Below, piece by piece: positions 1 to 9,044 of a stretch of DNA of 62,893 nt. Each line of letters begins with the position of its first letter. The first letter of the stretch is position 1. The notes under the pieces were generated by a model, which worked only from the letters and a program-made list of their open reading frames with translations, made no database searches and had not been told where the DNA came from. Made by a program: the position numbers and the translations under genes. This DNA is from Bacillota bacterium (GTDB lineage: Bacteria > Bacillota > Sulfobacillia > Sulfobacillales > Sulfobacillaceae): contig JAJZZH010000147.1 of the NCBI GenBank assembly GCA_021797675.1, forward strand, positions 1 through 62,893, given 5' to 3'.

Positions 1-29
1 TCGAATCATGCCAACCATATCCACAATAT

Positions 30-983
30 ATGGTACCGTTTCCAGAAACTGTGGAATATATTGTAGTTTTGCACGTGCTCATGGGGATTTATGGACAAGC
101 TCCTAGGGACTTTCCGGCGTACGGGCGTCTTTTTCATCCAGCCTATGACCGAGAGGGTCGTCCCGTTCGCTGGGCCGAAATTGCCCGGGCTTCGCACGGT
201 GAATTCGGACCGAAATCCGACTTTATCCACGTGGCTCTGGTTCCTCATGTCCCACCGGGCACCACCCTTTGGGATGGAAATACCCCGGATCGCGGTTCCT
301 TGGACCCTGCGGACGCCATGTACTTGGTAGAAGTGCTCACCAGGTTCACCGATCCCACTCAAACGATTTGGTACGGTCTGTGGGAAGGCTTGGGCTGGGA
401 CCATTCGATGACGTACATCGAGGGATGCCCCCCAATACACACCCCGGACCCAGTCCCTGAGCAGGTGCGCCAGGGTCCACGGATTTGCTCGCCAGTCCGG
501 AAGTACCTGATGTACTCGGGAACATTGGCCGACGCCTTGGCATGGATGTCCTCGAAGCATCAAACGCCCCATCTCTGGTGGCCGTCCGATCACCGGTGGT
601 GCGTAGCCAGCGATGTTGACTTGCCCTGGTCAATCGTCGGTGGAGAGACCGAGGTCATTACGCAACTGGTCCACCATTCGCACCTGGAAGTGTTAGCGAT
701 AACCCCGGATGACGAATTGGACCCAGTACCCTCGTGGTTTTCGTCGGGGATCAGCGTCGCCGTTGCGGAACTGGTCACGAATGGTGTCGCCGCAGTACAA
801 ACCCCGCGCGGAACTGTCGAATTCGCGCTTAGCGCCAGCCAGAACTCTCTTACGGATTGGCCAGCTGAGTCCCCTGATGAGAAACGCACCCGGCGCCTAT
901 TAGCCTACGATGAGTCATCGAGGATGAGGGAGCTCCATACCAGCATCAAGCTTGCCCTATATGATCGACTGGAACTCTACTGA
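30..983 (+). CDS. Conserved hypothetical protein, possibly 5'-incomplete
   Basis: I do not recognise a named family. The frame encodes about 317 residues rich in Trp, Pro and acidic residues, with no clear membrane segment or signal peptide. The stretches around residues 115-125 (WYGLWEGLG) and 180-205 (WWPSDHRWC followed by SDVDLPW) resemble uncharacterised proteins that I associate with actinobacteria; that is memory, not a search. The reading frame stays open to base 3, so the true start may lie before the window; no good ribosome binding site precedes the ATG at 30. It is followed by a decayed transposase, so it may be an acquired cargo gene. Confidence 0.55.
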   Translation: MVPFPETVEYIVVLHVLMGIYGQAPRDFPAYGRLFHPAYDREGRPVRWAEIARASHGEFGPKSDFIHVALVPHVPPGTTLWDGNTPDRGSLDPADAMYLVEVLTRFTDPTQTIWYGLWEGLGWDHSMTYIEGCPPIHTPDPVPEQVRQGPRICSPVRKYLMYSGTLADALAWMSSKHQTPHLWWPSDHRWCVASDVDLPWSIVGGETEVITQLVHHSHLEVLAITPDDELDPVPSWFSSGISVAVAELVTNGVAAVQTPRGTVEFALSASQNSLTDWPAESPDEKRTRRLLAYDESSRMRELHTSIKLALYDRLELY

Positions 984-1164
984 AAGACGGTGTTTGTAGT
1001 ATTCTATTCTAAGCGGCCTGTCCGGCGCGGGGTCCAGGCTGAGTCATCTCCACTTTTGTTGACGATATTTAGTGACTCATCTGTATATTCTGAGTAAGGG
1101 ATTTCTGGGGTTTCATGGCGAATCTTGTTCAAGACGCCAGCTTGGCGACAAGAGGAGGATTTGA

Positions 1165-1797
1165 ATGATTTCCCTGGGATCGATAACCGAGTTTTTCACC
1201 AACACGGGTCAGCTTCGGCTGTCGCAGCGCAAAACCCTCGCGGCCCTCGTCTGGGCTGTCCTATATGAACCCTTGCTGGGCATTGCAAAAATCGGCCGGC
1301 AGTGCAGCCTGTAAACTAAGATATCTCGCCGGTGGAAGTCCGGTCGTGGCAATTTCCCGTTCGGCCACGTAGCGAATCGCGCGCTAACGCTCGCGGACCT
1401 CCTCACCGCGTATAAGTACCAACCTCAATTGGAGCAGCGCCACGAAGAACTCAAAGGGCCGATGGCGGTTTCCCCGGTATTGCTGAAAGACAACGCACGC
1501 ATCGAGGGTCTGTGGTGTCTCGAGTTTCTGGCGTTGTTGATCCGGGCCCTCATCGAGCGGGAAATTCGGCAGGCGATGGCCCGGGAACACCTGGCTGAAC
1601 TCTCTCTATACCCTGAAGACTGGGGATGTGCCACGCCGACGGCTACCCGGGTACTGGCCATCTTTGATGATCTGGCCCGGCACCGCCTCTTCCACGGCGA
1701 AACCCTCGTGCAAAGCTTTCCGCCTGAAGTCATTCCGCTCCAGGAGCCGGTGCTCACCCTGCTCGACGTGCCCTCGTCCGTCTGCACCGCCATCTGA
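1165..1797 (+). pseudogene. Decayed IS4/IS1634-type transposase
   Basis: An ATG at 1165 with a strong GAGGAGG site at 1152-1158 begins a typical IS4-superfamily N-terminus (residues LSQRKTLAALVWAVL), but it meets a TAA at 1312-1314. In the same frame, from about 1384, the reading resumes as a transposase C-terminus: a YKYQPQLEQRHEELKG segment, then RIEGLWCLEFLALLIRALI, the end typical of IS1634-like enzymes. The catalytic middle is missing. This is an internally deleted relic that cannot transpose. Confidence 0.75.
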
Positions 1798-2129
1798 ATT
1801 CTCGGGCTGATTCTTCGGATGGGGGAAGAAATGGTCTCTGAAATGTGCGGAAAAAGAGTTTACAACGCCACCAATTCTTTATGACCGAATATGTAGCAGG
1901 CAAGTTTGGGGTTGCTGTTCCTCGCGGCATTTCGCGTTAACGCGTCCAGACGCGCAGGAACAGCCTGTCTTGGCGACGAACCGCTGAACTGGACATGGAT
2001 GTGTCCGGGCTAGTCAATGGCCCACAGCGAGGCTCTGCGTGGCTCCGACAGGTACTGGGATACCGACCGGGGGGTGCCCCGAGGATTTTCTCGGGGAGTG
2101 GGCAAGACATCTGGAAATTGGACGCTGAT
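1798..2129. other. Noncoding stretch before the leuS leader
   Basis: About 330 bases between the transposase relic and the leuS promoter. I see no convincing gene, RNA or insertion-sequence end. A short GC-rich inverted pair (GGGGTGCCCCG near 2080) is the only local structure. Confidence 0.4.
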
Positions 2130-2157
2130 TTGCTTTTTTGGGGGGCATCGATACAAT
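2130..2157 (+). promoter_or_regulatory. Sigma-A type promoter for T-box/leuS
   Basis: TTGCTT (2130-2135) and TACAAT (2152-2157) are separated by 16 bp and lie about 30 bp upstream of the start of the T-box leader. Called by eye. Confidence 0.5.
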
Positions 2158-2187
2158 AAAAGAGTAATCTGGTCGATAGCACGGTGG

Positions 2188-2395
2188 TGCTGACGAAGCG
2201 GAACAATAGGCCAATTTGCCGGTCAAGAGAGTCGGCGGACAGTGCAAGCCGAACCGCGACAACTGGCTGAACTCGCCGCCGAAGCGCCGGGGAGTGGCCC
2301 GATATAGCCATAGCGAGGGGGCGGTTGCGCGGCTAACCGCCAAGCAGGGTGGTACCGCGGATTTTCCGTCCCTAGGTGTTAGGGACGTTTTCTTT
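2188..2395 (+). promoter_or_regulatory. T-box leader controlling leuS (Leu specifier CUC)
   Basis: The conserved T-box AGGGTGGTACCGCG is at 2346-2359. Upstream, AAGAGAGTCGGCGG and AGTGCAAGCCG (2224-2250) match the apical part of stem I. The specifier loop reads GAA-CTC-GCC, with CTC at 2272-2274, a leucine codon, which agrees with the downstream gene. A terminator hairpin (CGTCCCTA at 2367-2374 with TAGGGACG at 2380-2387, then a T-rich run to 2395) overlaps the antiterminator partner. Uncharged tRNA-Leu (GAG anticodon) is expected to bind and permit read-through into leuS. Confidence 0.93.
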
Positions 2396-2419
2396 ATGAT
2401 GGGAGAGAGCGCGATCGAC

Positions 2420-4897
2420 ATGCAAACCGACAGTGAAACGCTGGTGCGTCCTCAGCGGCCCGATCGATATGACGTCAAGGCCGTCGAAAGTCGCTGGCAG
2501 ATAGAGTGGGAGCGGCAACACCTCTATACCGTCGGATCAGCCAAGGATCTGCCGAAATTCTATTGCCTGGAGCAGTTTCCCTATCCCTCGGGGCACCTCC
2601 ATATGGGTCACGTGCGGGTATATACGCTGGGCGATGTGGTCGCGCGTTACCGGCGGATGAACGGATATCGCGTGCTCCATCCCATGGGATGGGACGCGTT
2701 CGGCCTGCCTGCAGAAAACGCGGCGATTAAGAGCGGGGTGGCACCGCGGGTATCCACGATGGCCAATATTGCCTATATGAAAACACAAATGCGGCAAATG
2801 GGGCTATCTTTCGATTGGGCGTGCGAGGTGACCACTTCCGAACCGGACTACTACCGGTTTACCCAAGAGCTGTTCTTAATGTTTTACGAACGCGGACTCG
2901 CATATCGCAAGGCCGGTCCCGTCAACTGGTGTCCATCGTGCGAAACCGTCCTGGCTAACGAACAGGTGGAGGACGGAGTCTGCTGGCGATGCGAGGCTCC
3001 GGTCACCAAGCGCGATCTCACCCAGTGGTATTTCAAGATCACCGACTATGCCGAACGGTTATTGCAGGATCTTGATGGCTTGGATTGGCCGCAGGACATC
3101 GTGACCCAGCAGCGCAACTGGATTGGCAAGAGCACTGGCGCGGAGGTGGTGTTTAAGGTTCCAGCCACCCAAGACGCCATTACCGTATTTACCACCCGGC
3201 CGGACACGTTGTTTGGTGCCACTTACGTCGTACTGGCGCCTGAGCACCCGCTGGTTACCCGCCTCATTGCCGGCTTGCCGTCGGAGCAGGCGGTGAACGA
3301 CTTTGTGGCGCGAGAACGGGTGATTAGCGACATCGAGCGCACTGCCGAAACGTCAGAAAAGCGTGGGATATTTACCGGGGCGTATGCCGTGCATCCGCTA
3401 ACTGGGGCGCAAGTGCCCATTTGGGTAGGGAATTATGTGCTGGCCGACTATGGAACCGGCGCTGTGATGGGGGTCCCTAGTCACGACGAGCGGGACTTCC
3501 GGTTTGCCCGTCAGTATCACTTGCCCATGGTGACGGTGGTTCGGCCTCCCGGTCAGGGCGGGGGCGATTTGGAGGCGCCGACGGAGGCCTACACCGGTGC
3601 CGGGATATTGGTCGGCTCGGGAGAATTTTCGGGGCTTGACAGCGAGGCCGCCAAGGCGGCCATCGCCGGTCGCTTGCAGGACAAGGGGCTTGGCGGCCCT
3701 CGGATCACCTACCGCATGCGTGATTGGCTGATCTCGCGCCAACGCTACTGGGGAGCGCCGATTCCCATCGTCCATTGTCCCCAGTGCGGGATCGTTCCCG
3801 TCCCGGTGTCCGAACTGCCGGTTCGTTTGCCCGACGAGGCAACCTTCACCGGCCGCGGGGAATCGCCGTTGGCTCAGGACGAACAATGGGTGTGCACGAC
3901 GTGCCCGCACTGCGGTGGGGCGGCCCGGCGCGAAACCGACACCATGGATACCTTTGTTGACTCCAGCTGGTACTACTACCGTTACACGTCATCGGATTCG
4001 GATCGCCCCTTCGACGCAAGGCAGGTAAGGTACTGGATGCCCGTTGACGAATACGTGGGGGGGAAGGAGCATGCCGTGCTCCACCTCCTGTATTCGCGCT
4101 TTTTTACGAAGGTGCTGTACGATGTAGGATGGGTTCCGACGGCGGAGCCGTTTCAGCGTTTGCTGCCGCAAGGCATGGTCGTCTACCGCGGCAAGAAAAT
4201 GTCGAAGTCCAAGGGCAACACGCTCAGTCCAGAATCCATCATGAACGACTGGGGAGCGGATGCCACGAGGGTGTTCATGCTGTTTGCGGCTCCGCCCGAA
4301 AAAGACTTCGAGTGGAAAGAAGCAGGTGTAGAAGGCGCCTATCGATTCCTGCAGCGCGTCTACCGTCTGGCCGTGCGCGACCTGGAGCCTGAGGACGGTA
4401 AACGAGCAGAGGCTGACCCGATAGTTCGGCGGTTAACCGCGCGAACGGCGTACAAGGTCTCCGAGGATGTTAATCGGCGATCGTTCAACACCGCCGTGAG
4501 CGCCTTGATGGAGCTTACCAATGGCCTTTACCAGCATTGGTCGGACCTCAGCCTGGAGGTGCGCCGTCAGGGATTAGAGACCCTGGTCGTCCTCTTAGCG
4601 CCGTTTGCTCCGCATCTCGCCGATGAGCTTTGGCATGAACTCGGCCATCAGGAAAGCGTGCACCGGGAGCCGTGGCCGGGGTACGACGCCAAGCTGCTGG
4701 TCGACCCGGAAGTTGAGGTGGCCGTGCAAATCAACGGCAAGGTACGTTTCAAAATGACGGTGTCCGCCGAGCTGGATGCAGACGGCCTGGGCGCCCAGGC
4801 CCTGGCCGATTCGCGGATGGCCCATTACGTCGAGGACCGGCAGCTCGTCAAACTCGTAGCCGTCCCGGGACGCCTGGTTAACGTGGTGGTCCGTTGA
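2420..4897 (+). CDS. leuS: Leucyl-tRNA synthetase
   Basis: Charges tRNA-Leu with leucine in the cytoplasm. The class I HIGH motif appears as HMGH at residues 61-64 and the KMSKS motif at about 593-597; the insert between about 225 and 420 is the CP1 editing domain, and two zinc-knuckle-like Cys pairs (CPSCETV and CWRC) lie near residues 170-195. At 825 residues it is normal length. I chose ATG 2420 because GGGAGAG lies about 12 bases upstream; ATGs at 2396 and 2399 sit at the end of the terminator T-run and lack a site. Expression is controlled by the T-box leader. The stop overlaps the next small gene. Confidence 0.97.
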   Translation: MQTDSETLVRPQRPDRYDVKAVESRWQIEWERQHLYTVGSAKDLPKFYCLEQFPYPSGHLHMGHVRVYTLGDVVARYRRMNGYRVLHPMGWDAFGLPAENAAIKSGVAPRVSTMANIAYMKTQMRQMGLSFDWACEVTTSEPDYYRFTQELFLMFYERGLAYRKAGPVNWCPSCETVLANEQVEDGVCWRCEAPVTKRDLTQWYFKITDYAERLLQDLDGLDWPQDIVTQQRNWIGKSTGAEVVFKVPATQDAITVFTTRPDTLFGATYVVLAPEHPLVTRLIAGLPSEQAVNDFVARERVISDIERTAETSEKRGIFTGAYAVHPLTGAQVPIWVGNYVLADYGTGAVMGVPSHDERDFRFARQYHLPMVTVVRPPGQGGGDLEAPTEAYTGAGILVGSGEFSGLDSEAAKAAIAGRLQDKGLGGPRITYRMRDWLISRQRYWGAPIPIVHCPQCGIVPVPVSELPVRLPDEATFTGRGESPLAQDEQWVCTTCPHCGGAARRETDTMDTFVDSSWYYYRYTSSDSDRPFDARQVRYWMPVDEYVGGKEHAVLHLLYSRFFTKVLYDVGWVPTAEPFQRLLPQGMVVYRGKKMSKSKGNTLSPESIMNDWGADATRVFMLFAAPPEKDFEWKEAGVEGAYRFLQRVYRLAVRDLEPEDGKRAEADPIVRRLTARTAYKVSEDVNRRSFNTAVSALMELTNGLYQHWSDLSLEVRRQGLETLVVLLAPFAPHLADELWHELGHQESVHREPWPGYDAKLLVDPEVEVAVQINGKVRFKMTVSAELDADGLGAQALADSRMAHYVEDRQLVKLVAVPGRLVNVVVR

Positions 4898-5172
4898 AGG
4901 ATTTGTTGGCCTTGTTGCTCGCCGGATCATCGAGCGTGATTGGGGTGATGGTTGGACGGTGGATACGACCATGGAGTCCCATAGCGCTGAAGAGCGTCAT
5001 CGCGGTCGCGGTTGTCGCCGGTCTGTTGTCGGAAGGGGCGTCGCTGATCGCGGTGGGCCCTCCCTCAATAGCTTTTGAGCCGACCCTGGCGGGGTTCGTG
5101 CTGGGCGGGTTAGCCGCGTTTTTTTCCGGCCGCAAGCCGCCCGGATCGGGGCCGAAGTCCCGAGACGGGTAG
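4894..5172 (+). CDS. Small integral membrane protein, unknown
   Basis: A 92-residue protein starting at TTG 4894, which overlaps the leuS stop by 4 bases, so it is probably translationally coupled. It has three hydrophobic segments (about residues 3-23, 33-57 and 67-80) and a basic C-terminal tail ending in SRDG. I do not recognise a family. It sits before a bidirectional terminator, so it would be the last gene of the leuS transcript. Confidence 0.5.
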   Translation: MKDLLALLLAGSSSVIGVMVGRWIRPWSPIALKSVIAVAVVAGLLSEGASLIAVGPPSIAFEPTLAGFVLGGLAAFFSGRKPPGSGPKSRDG

Positions 5173-5178
5173 AAACGG

Positions 5179-5204
5179 AAAAGCCAGGGATTTCCCTGGC
5201 TTTT
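5179..5204. terminator. Bidirectional terminator between leuS unit and hsp20
   Basis: Perfect inverted repeat AAAAGCCAGGG / CCCTGGCTTTT with a 4-base loop. The A-run on one side and T-run on the other make it work on both strands, so it can end both convergent units. Confidence 0.85.
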
Positions 5205-5209
5205 CGGCG

Positions 5210-5617
5210 TCAATGCTTCTTGGCGATATTCAGTTGCCGGCGTTTAGCCTGGCTACGATAGGCGCGGATGGTCAACAGGCCGTGGCGCGATTCTGCCTCG
5301 GCGCTCTCCGGGTCGATCTCGGTGGGAAAATTCACCGTTGCCGAAAACTCTTCACCCACCCCCTGATCGCGTTCTGTCGAGCGGGCGGGAAACTGACCGC
5401 TTACGGTTACCGAATCGATGTCCACTTGAATGTTGACGGCATCGGGGTCGACGCCTGGCAGTTCAAATTCCACCACGTACCCGTCCTCGGTCCGGTGCAG
5501 ATGGGTTCGAGGCCGGGTTTGGTCCAAATTCCAGTCTTCCCTCATGCGAGTCCACAGTCGGTTCATGTCCGCTCGGAAATTGTCGAAATCAGTGGGGTCC
5601 CAACGCATCAACGACAT
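5210..5617 (-). CDS. Hsp20/alpha-crystallin small heat-shock protein
   Basis: ATP-independent holdase chaperone of 135 residues. The alpha-crystallin domain spans about residues 40-128, including the VEFELPGVDPDAVNIQVD strand pair and a FPTEIDPESAEAESRHGLLTI segment, in which the usual A-x-x-x-N-G-x-L reads AESRHGLL. The start ATG is preceded by GAGGAGG. It lacks a perfect I-x-I at the C-terminus (QLNIAKK instead). Stand-alone gene; a TATACT-like -10 box lies near 5655-5660 on the minus strand. Confidence 0.93.
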   Translation of the reverse strand: MSLMRWDPTDFDNFRADMNRLWTRMREDWNLDQTRPRTHLHRTEDGYVVEFELPGVDPDAVNIQVDIDSVTVSGQFPARSTERDQGVGEEFSATVNFPTEIDPESAEAESRHGLLTIRAYRSQAKRRQLNIAKKH

Positions 5618-5741
5618 AGTGGTTCCTCCTCAGCGCGCGACGCTTAAAGTCCCGAGTATATTCCTGGCCCATAGCGGTTGATCGTGGCCACATCGGGCTT
5701 AGTTGCAGGATGCCCATCACCGCGGGGCAATATGTGGGAAA

Positions 5742-7112
5742 TCACCGTACAGCGGTATCCCAGTCGCCCGCCTCCGCCAGTTGGTCATCGGCCAGATACA
5801 GGAGTTCGCTGTCGGTGTCGTAATGGAATAAGTCTGCAAACCGGGCCCAGTTAATGGCTAGCGCAAGTTGTCGCTCGGCTTGGTCCTGGGAGAAGTGCTC
5901 TTCGAGAATGTCGGTGAAAAAATCCTTGGACATGGCGTGGTTCGTCTTGGCCGACAACACGCGGAGAATGAGTCGAAACAGGGGGATATTTAGCAGTTCT
6001 CGCCGGATAATCTGCTTCCTTGCACTGACATCGACTTCCGCGAACTGGCGACCTTGTTCGGTGAGAATCAAGTCGCCCTCGGCGACCGTGGCCAAATGAA
6101 AGAGTTCTGCGGTGTCGGTGACAGGAAGTAGACCATCGACTTCCAATAACAGTTCGGATCCCAGACGGTACAAATCGTCGCGCCCGCCACGGTCGCTGAC
6201 CAGCTCCAGAAGGCCGCTGAGCATGGAAAGATGGCCGTAAGGAATCGGCTTCAGTTGCGCCCGATCCTCACTTTCGGGATCCTGGAGCCGACTGGGCACG
6301 AGGTTCAGCGGGGAATGGGGAGGACGGTCGCCGGCGGTGACAATTTTGTAGACGTGATCGACCAGGTAGATGAAATCGCTGGACTTGCGATTGCGAGGAT
6401 GGGGCAGATTCACGGCCAGGTCAGCGACAATCCGGGCTGGATTCGTGGATAGGACAATAATGCGGTCAGCCATGTAGACGGCTTCTTCAATCCCGTGGGT
6501 CACCATGAGGATAGACTGCAGGGAGATTTTGTCGTCAAGCCAGAGATCCAGCAATTCGGAGCGCAAGTTTTCGGCCGTCAAGAAATCGAGGGCGGAAAAC
6601 GGTTCGTCCATGCACAGAAGTTCGGGGTCGACGGCGAGCGCGCGGGCAAATCCCACCCGCTGGCGCATGCCGCCGGACAGTTCCTTGGGAAAGGCTTCTT
6701 CATATCCATTGAGCCCGATGAGATCGATGAGGCGGAGCGCTTTTTGGCGGCGTTCTGCCAACGGAATTCCTTTAGCGGTCAGTCCGAGTTCAACGTTTTG
6801 CTGGACGGTCAGCCACGGGTAGAGGGCAAACGACTGAAATACCATGGCGGCGCGCGGATTGGGACGCGTTACCGGCCGGCCCCGATACAAAACGGTCCCG
6901 AATGAGGGCTGGGAAAGCCCGGTGACGATACGGAGCAAGGTGGACTTGCCGGATCCCGAGGGCCCCAACAGGGCGACAAACTGCCCCTTAAAAATCGTGA
7001 GATTGATGTCGTCCAGCACTAAAATATCGTAGTGGTCGGGCTGGGAATACATTTTGGTGACGCCTTGCAACTTGGCCAGGATATAGTCCGCAGACTTCCG
7101 GGTATCCGTCAT
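5742..7112 (-). CDS. ABC transporter ATPase, NitT/TauT-like, with C-terminal AAA-associated domain
   Basis: Cytoplasmic ATPase of an importer. Walker A GPSGSGKS is at residues 50-57, the signature LSGGMRQR near 150, Walker B LLCMDEPF near 166-173, and the switch His in VTHG near 205. This core resembles nitrate/sulfonate/taurine transporter ATPases. About 170 extra residues follow (about 285-456), a helical, winged-helix-like region matching the AAA-associated C-terminal domain known in some NitT/TauT-type ATPases. AGGGGG precedes the ATG. It lies 28 bp downstream of the permease gene in one operon. No substrate-binding protein is encoded nearby, so the substrate cannot be inferred. Confidence 0.9.
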   Translation of the reverse strand: MTDTRKSADYILAKLQGVTKMYSQPDHYDILVLDDINLTIFKGQFVALLGPSGSGKSTLLRIVTGLSQPSFGTVLYRGRPVTRPNPRAAMVFQSFALYPWLTVQQNVELGLTAKGIPLAERRQKALRLIDLIGLNGYEEAFPKELSGGMRQRVGFARALAVDPELLCMDEPFSALDFLTAENLRSELLDLWLDDKISLQSILMVTHGIEEAVYMADRIIVLSTNPARIVADLAVNLPHPRNRKSSDFIYLVDHVYKIVTAGDRPPHSPLNLVPSRLQDPESEDRAQLKPIPYGHLSMLSGLLELVSDRGGRDDLYRLGSELLLEVDGLLPVTDTAELFHLATVAEGDLILTEQGRQFAEVDVSARKQIIRRELLNIPLFRLILRVLSAKTNHAMSKDFFTDILEEHFSQDQAERQLALAINWARFADLFHYDTDSELLYLADDQLAEAGDWDTAVR

Positions 7113-7140
7113 GGTTGTTGCCCCCTGGTAAGGTCGCTGC

Positions 7141-8856
7141 TCAAGACAGCGAATAACGATTGGTGGCGTGCTGATATAGCCGCCGCCAGATCAAGCGGTT
7201 AATCACCACGACGGTGATGGAGAGCAGGGAGGTGGCCGCCAGGAGGGCGGCGAACCGCCCGTGTTGGGAGTCTTGGGCGATCATGGCGCCCACGCCGAAC
7301 GTGGTGTAGATGTGGCCGCGGAAGGCGACGTATTCGGCGACGATGCTGGCATTCCAGGCACCTCCGCCAGCGGTAATCAGACCGGTGATGAGATAGGGAA
7401 AAATGGCGGGCAGAATAAGCGTTCGCCAGATGCGGGAACCCTTCAGACCGAACATGCGTGCCGCTTCCTTTAAATCTTCGGGGATAGCCGAGGCGCCCGC
7501 TATCACGTTAAACAAAATATACCATTGGGTCCCTAGCACCATCAACAGGACCGAGGCAAAGGTGAGCCCCCCGCCCAGGCGAAAGAGCAGAGCAACCAGG
7601 CCTGGAAAGAGGGCTGTAGCCGGCACCGAGGCCGCGATCTGGGTAATCGGCGTGAGAAGCTTCGCAAGGCGCGGGCTCAAGCCGATCAACACGCCGACGG
7701 GGACGGCCCAGGCCACCGAAAAGGCCAGAGACACTACGACCCGAATCAGGGTGGCGCCGACGGCCAGGGCGATCAGGCTCACCGTGTTGGCCGAGAGATG
7801 GGACATCAGCCGCAGGCCGTCTTCGAGAGCGCTGAAGAGGAGAAAAATTGTCCCCGCCGTGGCGAGCGTGCGCGCCAGGCCGAGGAGGCTGCCCAGCCAG
7901 GCGGCTTGCCGGCGCCACCGGGGCAAACCGACCCCCAGCCAAGCGTCTACCGCTTCCACCAGGGGGACCAAGAGGCTGGTGCCCATCCATTGCGCCAGCC
8001 GGGAGCGGCGTAGGATAACGAGCACCACCGAGTGAAATTGCTGGTCGCCTTCCACCATTTCGAGTTTGAACTTATCGGCCCAGGCCAGCAGCGGACGCCA
8101 CACCAATTGGTCCATAGCGACGATAACGCCAATCAAAGTCAGCAGAGCCACAATTTCGTGGCCCCACCGACTCTGGTTAGCCGCCGTCTGCAAGTACGAG
8201 CCGAGTCCGCGCAAGCGATAGCGGTGGTCGTTCAGCGAAAACATTTCGGCGGCCATCAGGAAAAACCAGCCACCGGCCCATGACATCATGGAATTCCATA
8301 CCAATCCCACCATCCCATAGGGCAATTCCAGGGTGCGAAAGCGTTGCCAGGGAGAGAGCTGCAAGGAAAGCGCTGACTCCCTGAGGTCACGGGGGACGGT
8401 AATCAACCCGTTATAGAGGGCGAAGACCATATTCCACACTTGCCCAGTAAAAATCAAGACGATAGAGGCCAAATTGACCCCCAGGGAAGAATGGGGAACG
8501 AGATGGATAAAGGCCAGCAGTACAACCGGTAAGAAGGACAACACGGGCACGGACTGCAGGATATCCAGCAGGGGGATCAGGATTCGCTCCGCGCGGCGAT
8601 TGTGGGCAGCGGAATATGCGTACACCATGGTAAAAACCAAGGAAATGGCGTAGGCGGCAGCCATCCTCAGCCAGGAGAAGAGCGCGTCGATAGGCAACCG
8701 GGAATAAGCCAAAGAAATCGCGGCAGGAGCCCCCGTGCTGGCCGGTTTGTGGGTTGCCCAGGCTACAGCGAGGGAGATGAGGGCCAGGATGCCGACGCCG
8801 ATCACGGCGTCGGCATAGCTGCTGGACGAGGATTCAAAGGACCGCGAGCCGAACAA
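7141..8856 (-). CDS. ABC transporter permease, two fused BPD domains
   Basis: Two binding-protein-dependent permease domains in one chain of about 571 residues with some 12 hydrophobic segments. Each half carries an EAA-like loop: VPRDLRESALSLQLSPWQRFRTLELP in the first half and IPEDLKEAARMFGLKGSRIWRTLILP in the second. A single polypeptide thus replaces the usual dimer. I chose TTG at 8856 because GGGAGG sits 8 bases upstream; an ATG at 8940 is in frame but has no ribosome binding site and would add a non-membrane leader. First gene of the two-gene importer operon. Confidence 0.9.
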   Translation of the reverse strand: MFGSRSFESSSSSYADAVIGVGILALISLAVAWATHKPASTGAPAAISLAYSRLPIDALFSWLRMAAAYAISLVFTMVYAYSAAHNRRAERILIPLLDILQSVPVLSFLPVVLLAFIHLVPHSSLGVNLASIVLIFTGQVWNMVFALYNGLITVPRDLRESALSLQLSPWQRFRTLELPYGMVGLVWNSMMSWAGGWFFLMAAEMFSLNDHRYRLRGLGSYLQTAANQSRWGHEIVALLTLIGVIVAMDQLVWRPLLAWADKFKLEMVEGDQQFHSVVLVILRRSRLAQWMGTSLLVPLVEAVDAWLGVGLPRWRRQAAWLGSLLGLARTLATAGTIFLLFSALEDGLRLMSHLSANTVSLIALAVGATLIRVVVSLAFSVAWAVPVGVLIGLSPRLAKLLTPITQIAASVPATALFPGLVALLFRLGGGLTFASVLLMVLGTQWYILFNVIAGASAIPEDLKEAARMFGLKGSRIWRTLILPAIFPYLITGLITAGGGAWNASIVAEYVAFRGHIYTTFGVGAMIAQDSQHGRFAALLAATSLLSITVVVINRLIWRRLYQHATNRYSLS

Positions 8857-9044
8857 CCTTGAGCCCTCCCTTCCTGCCTCGAGCGCCCAGGGCCCCAGGG
8901 CCATCGCAGGCGGCAGGATTATGATACCGAGCTTAGGCAAAAAACAAAAGTCAGCGAGCAGGATTCTCGGTCAGAAATCCAGAAATAGATCGATAATAAT
9001 ATCCTCCAGGGAATTTCCCTCCCAGGAGAACCAAATGGGGAGAT

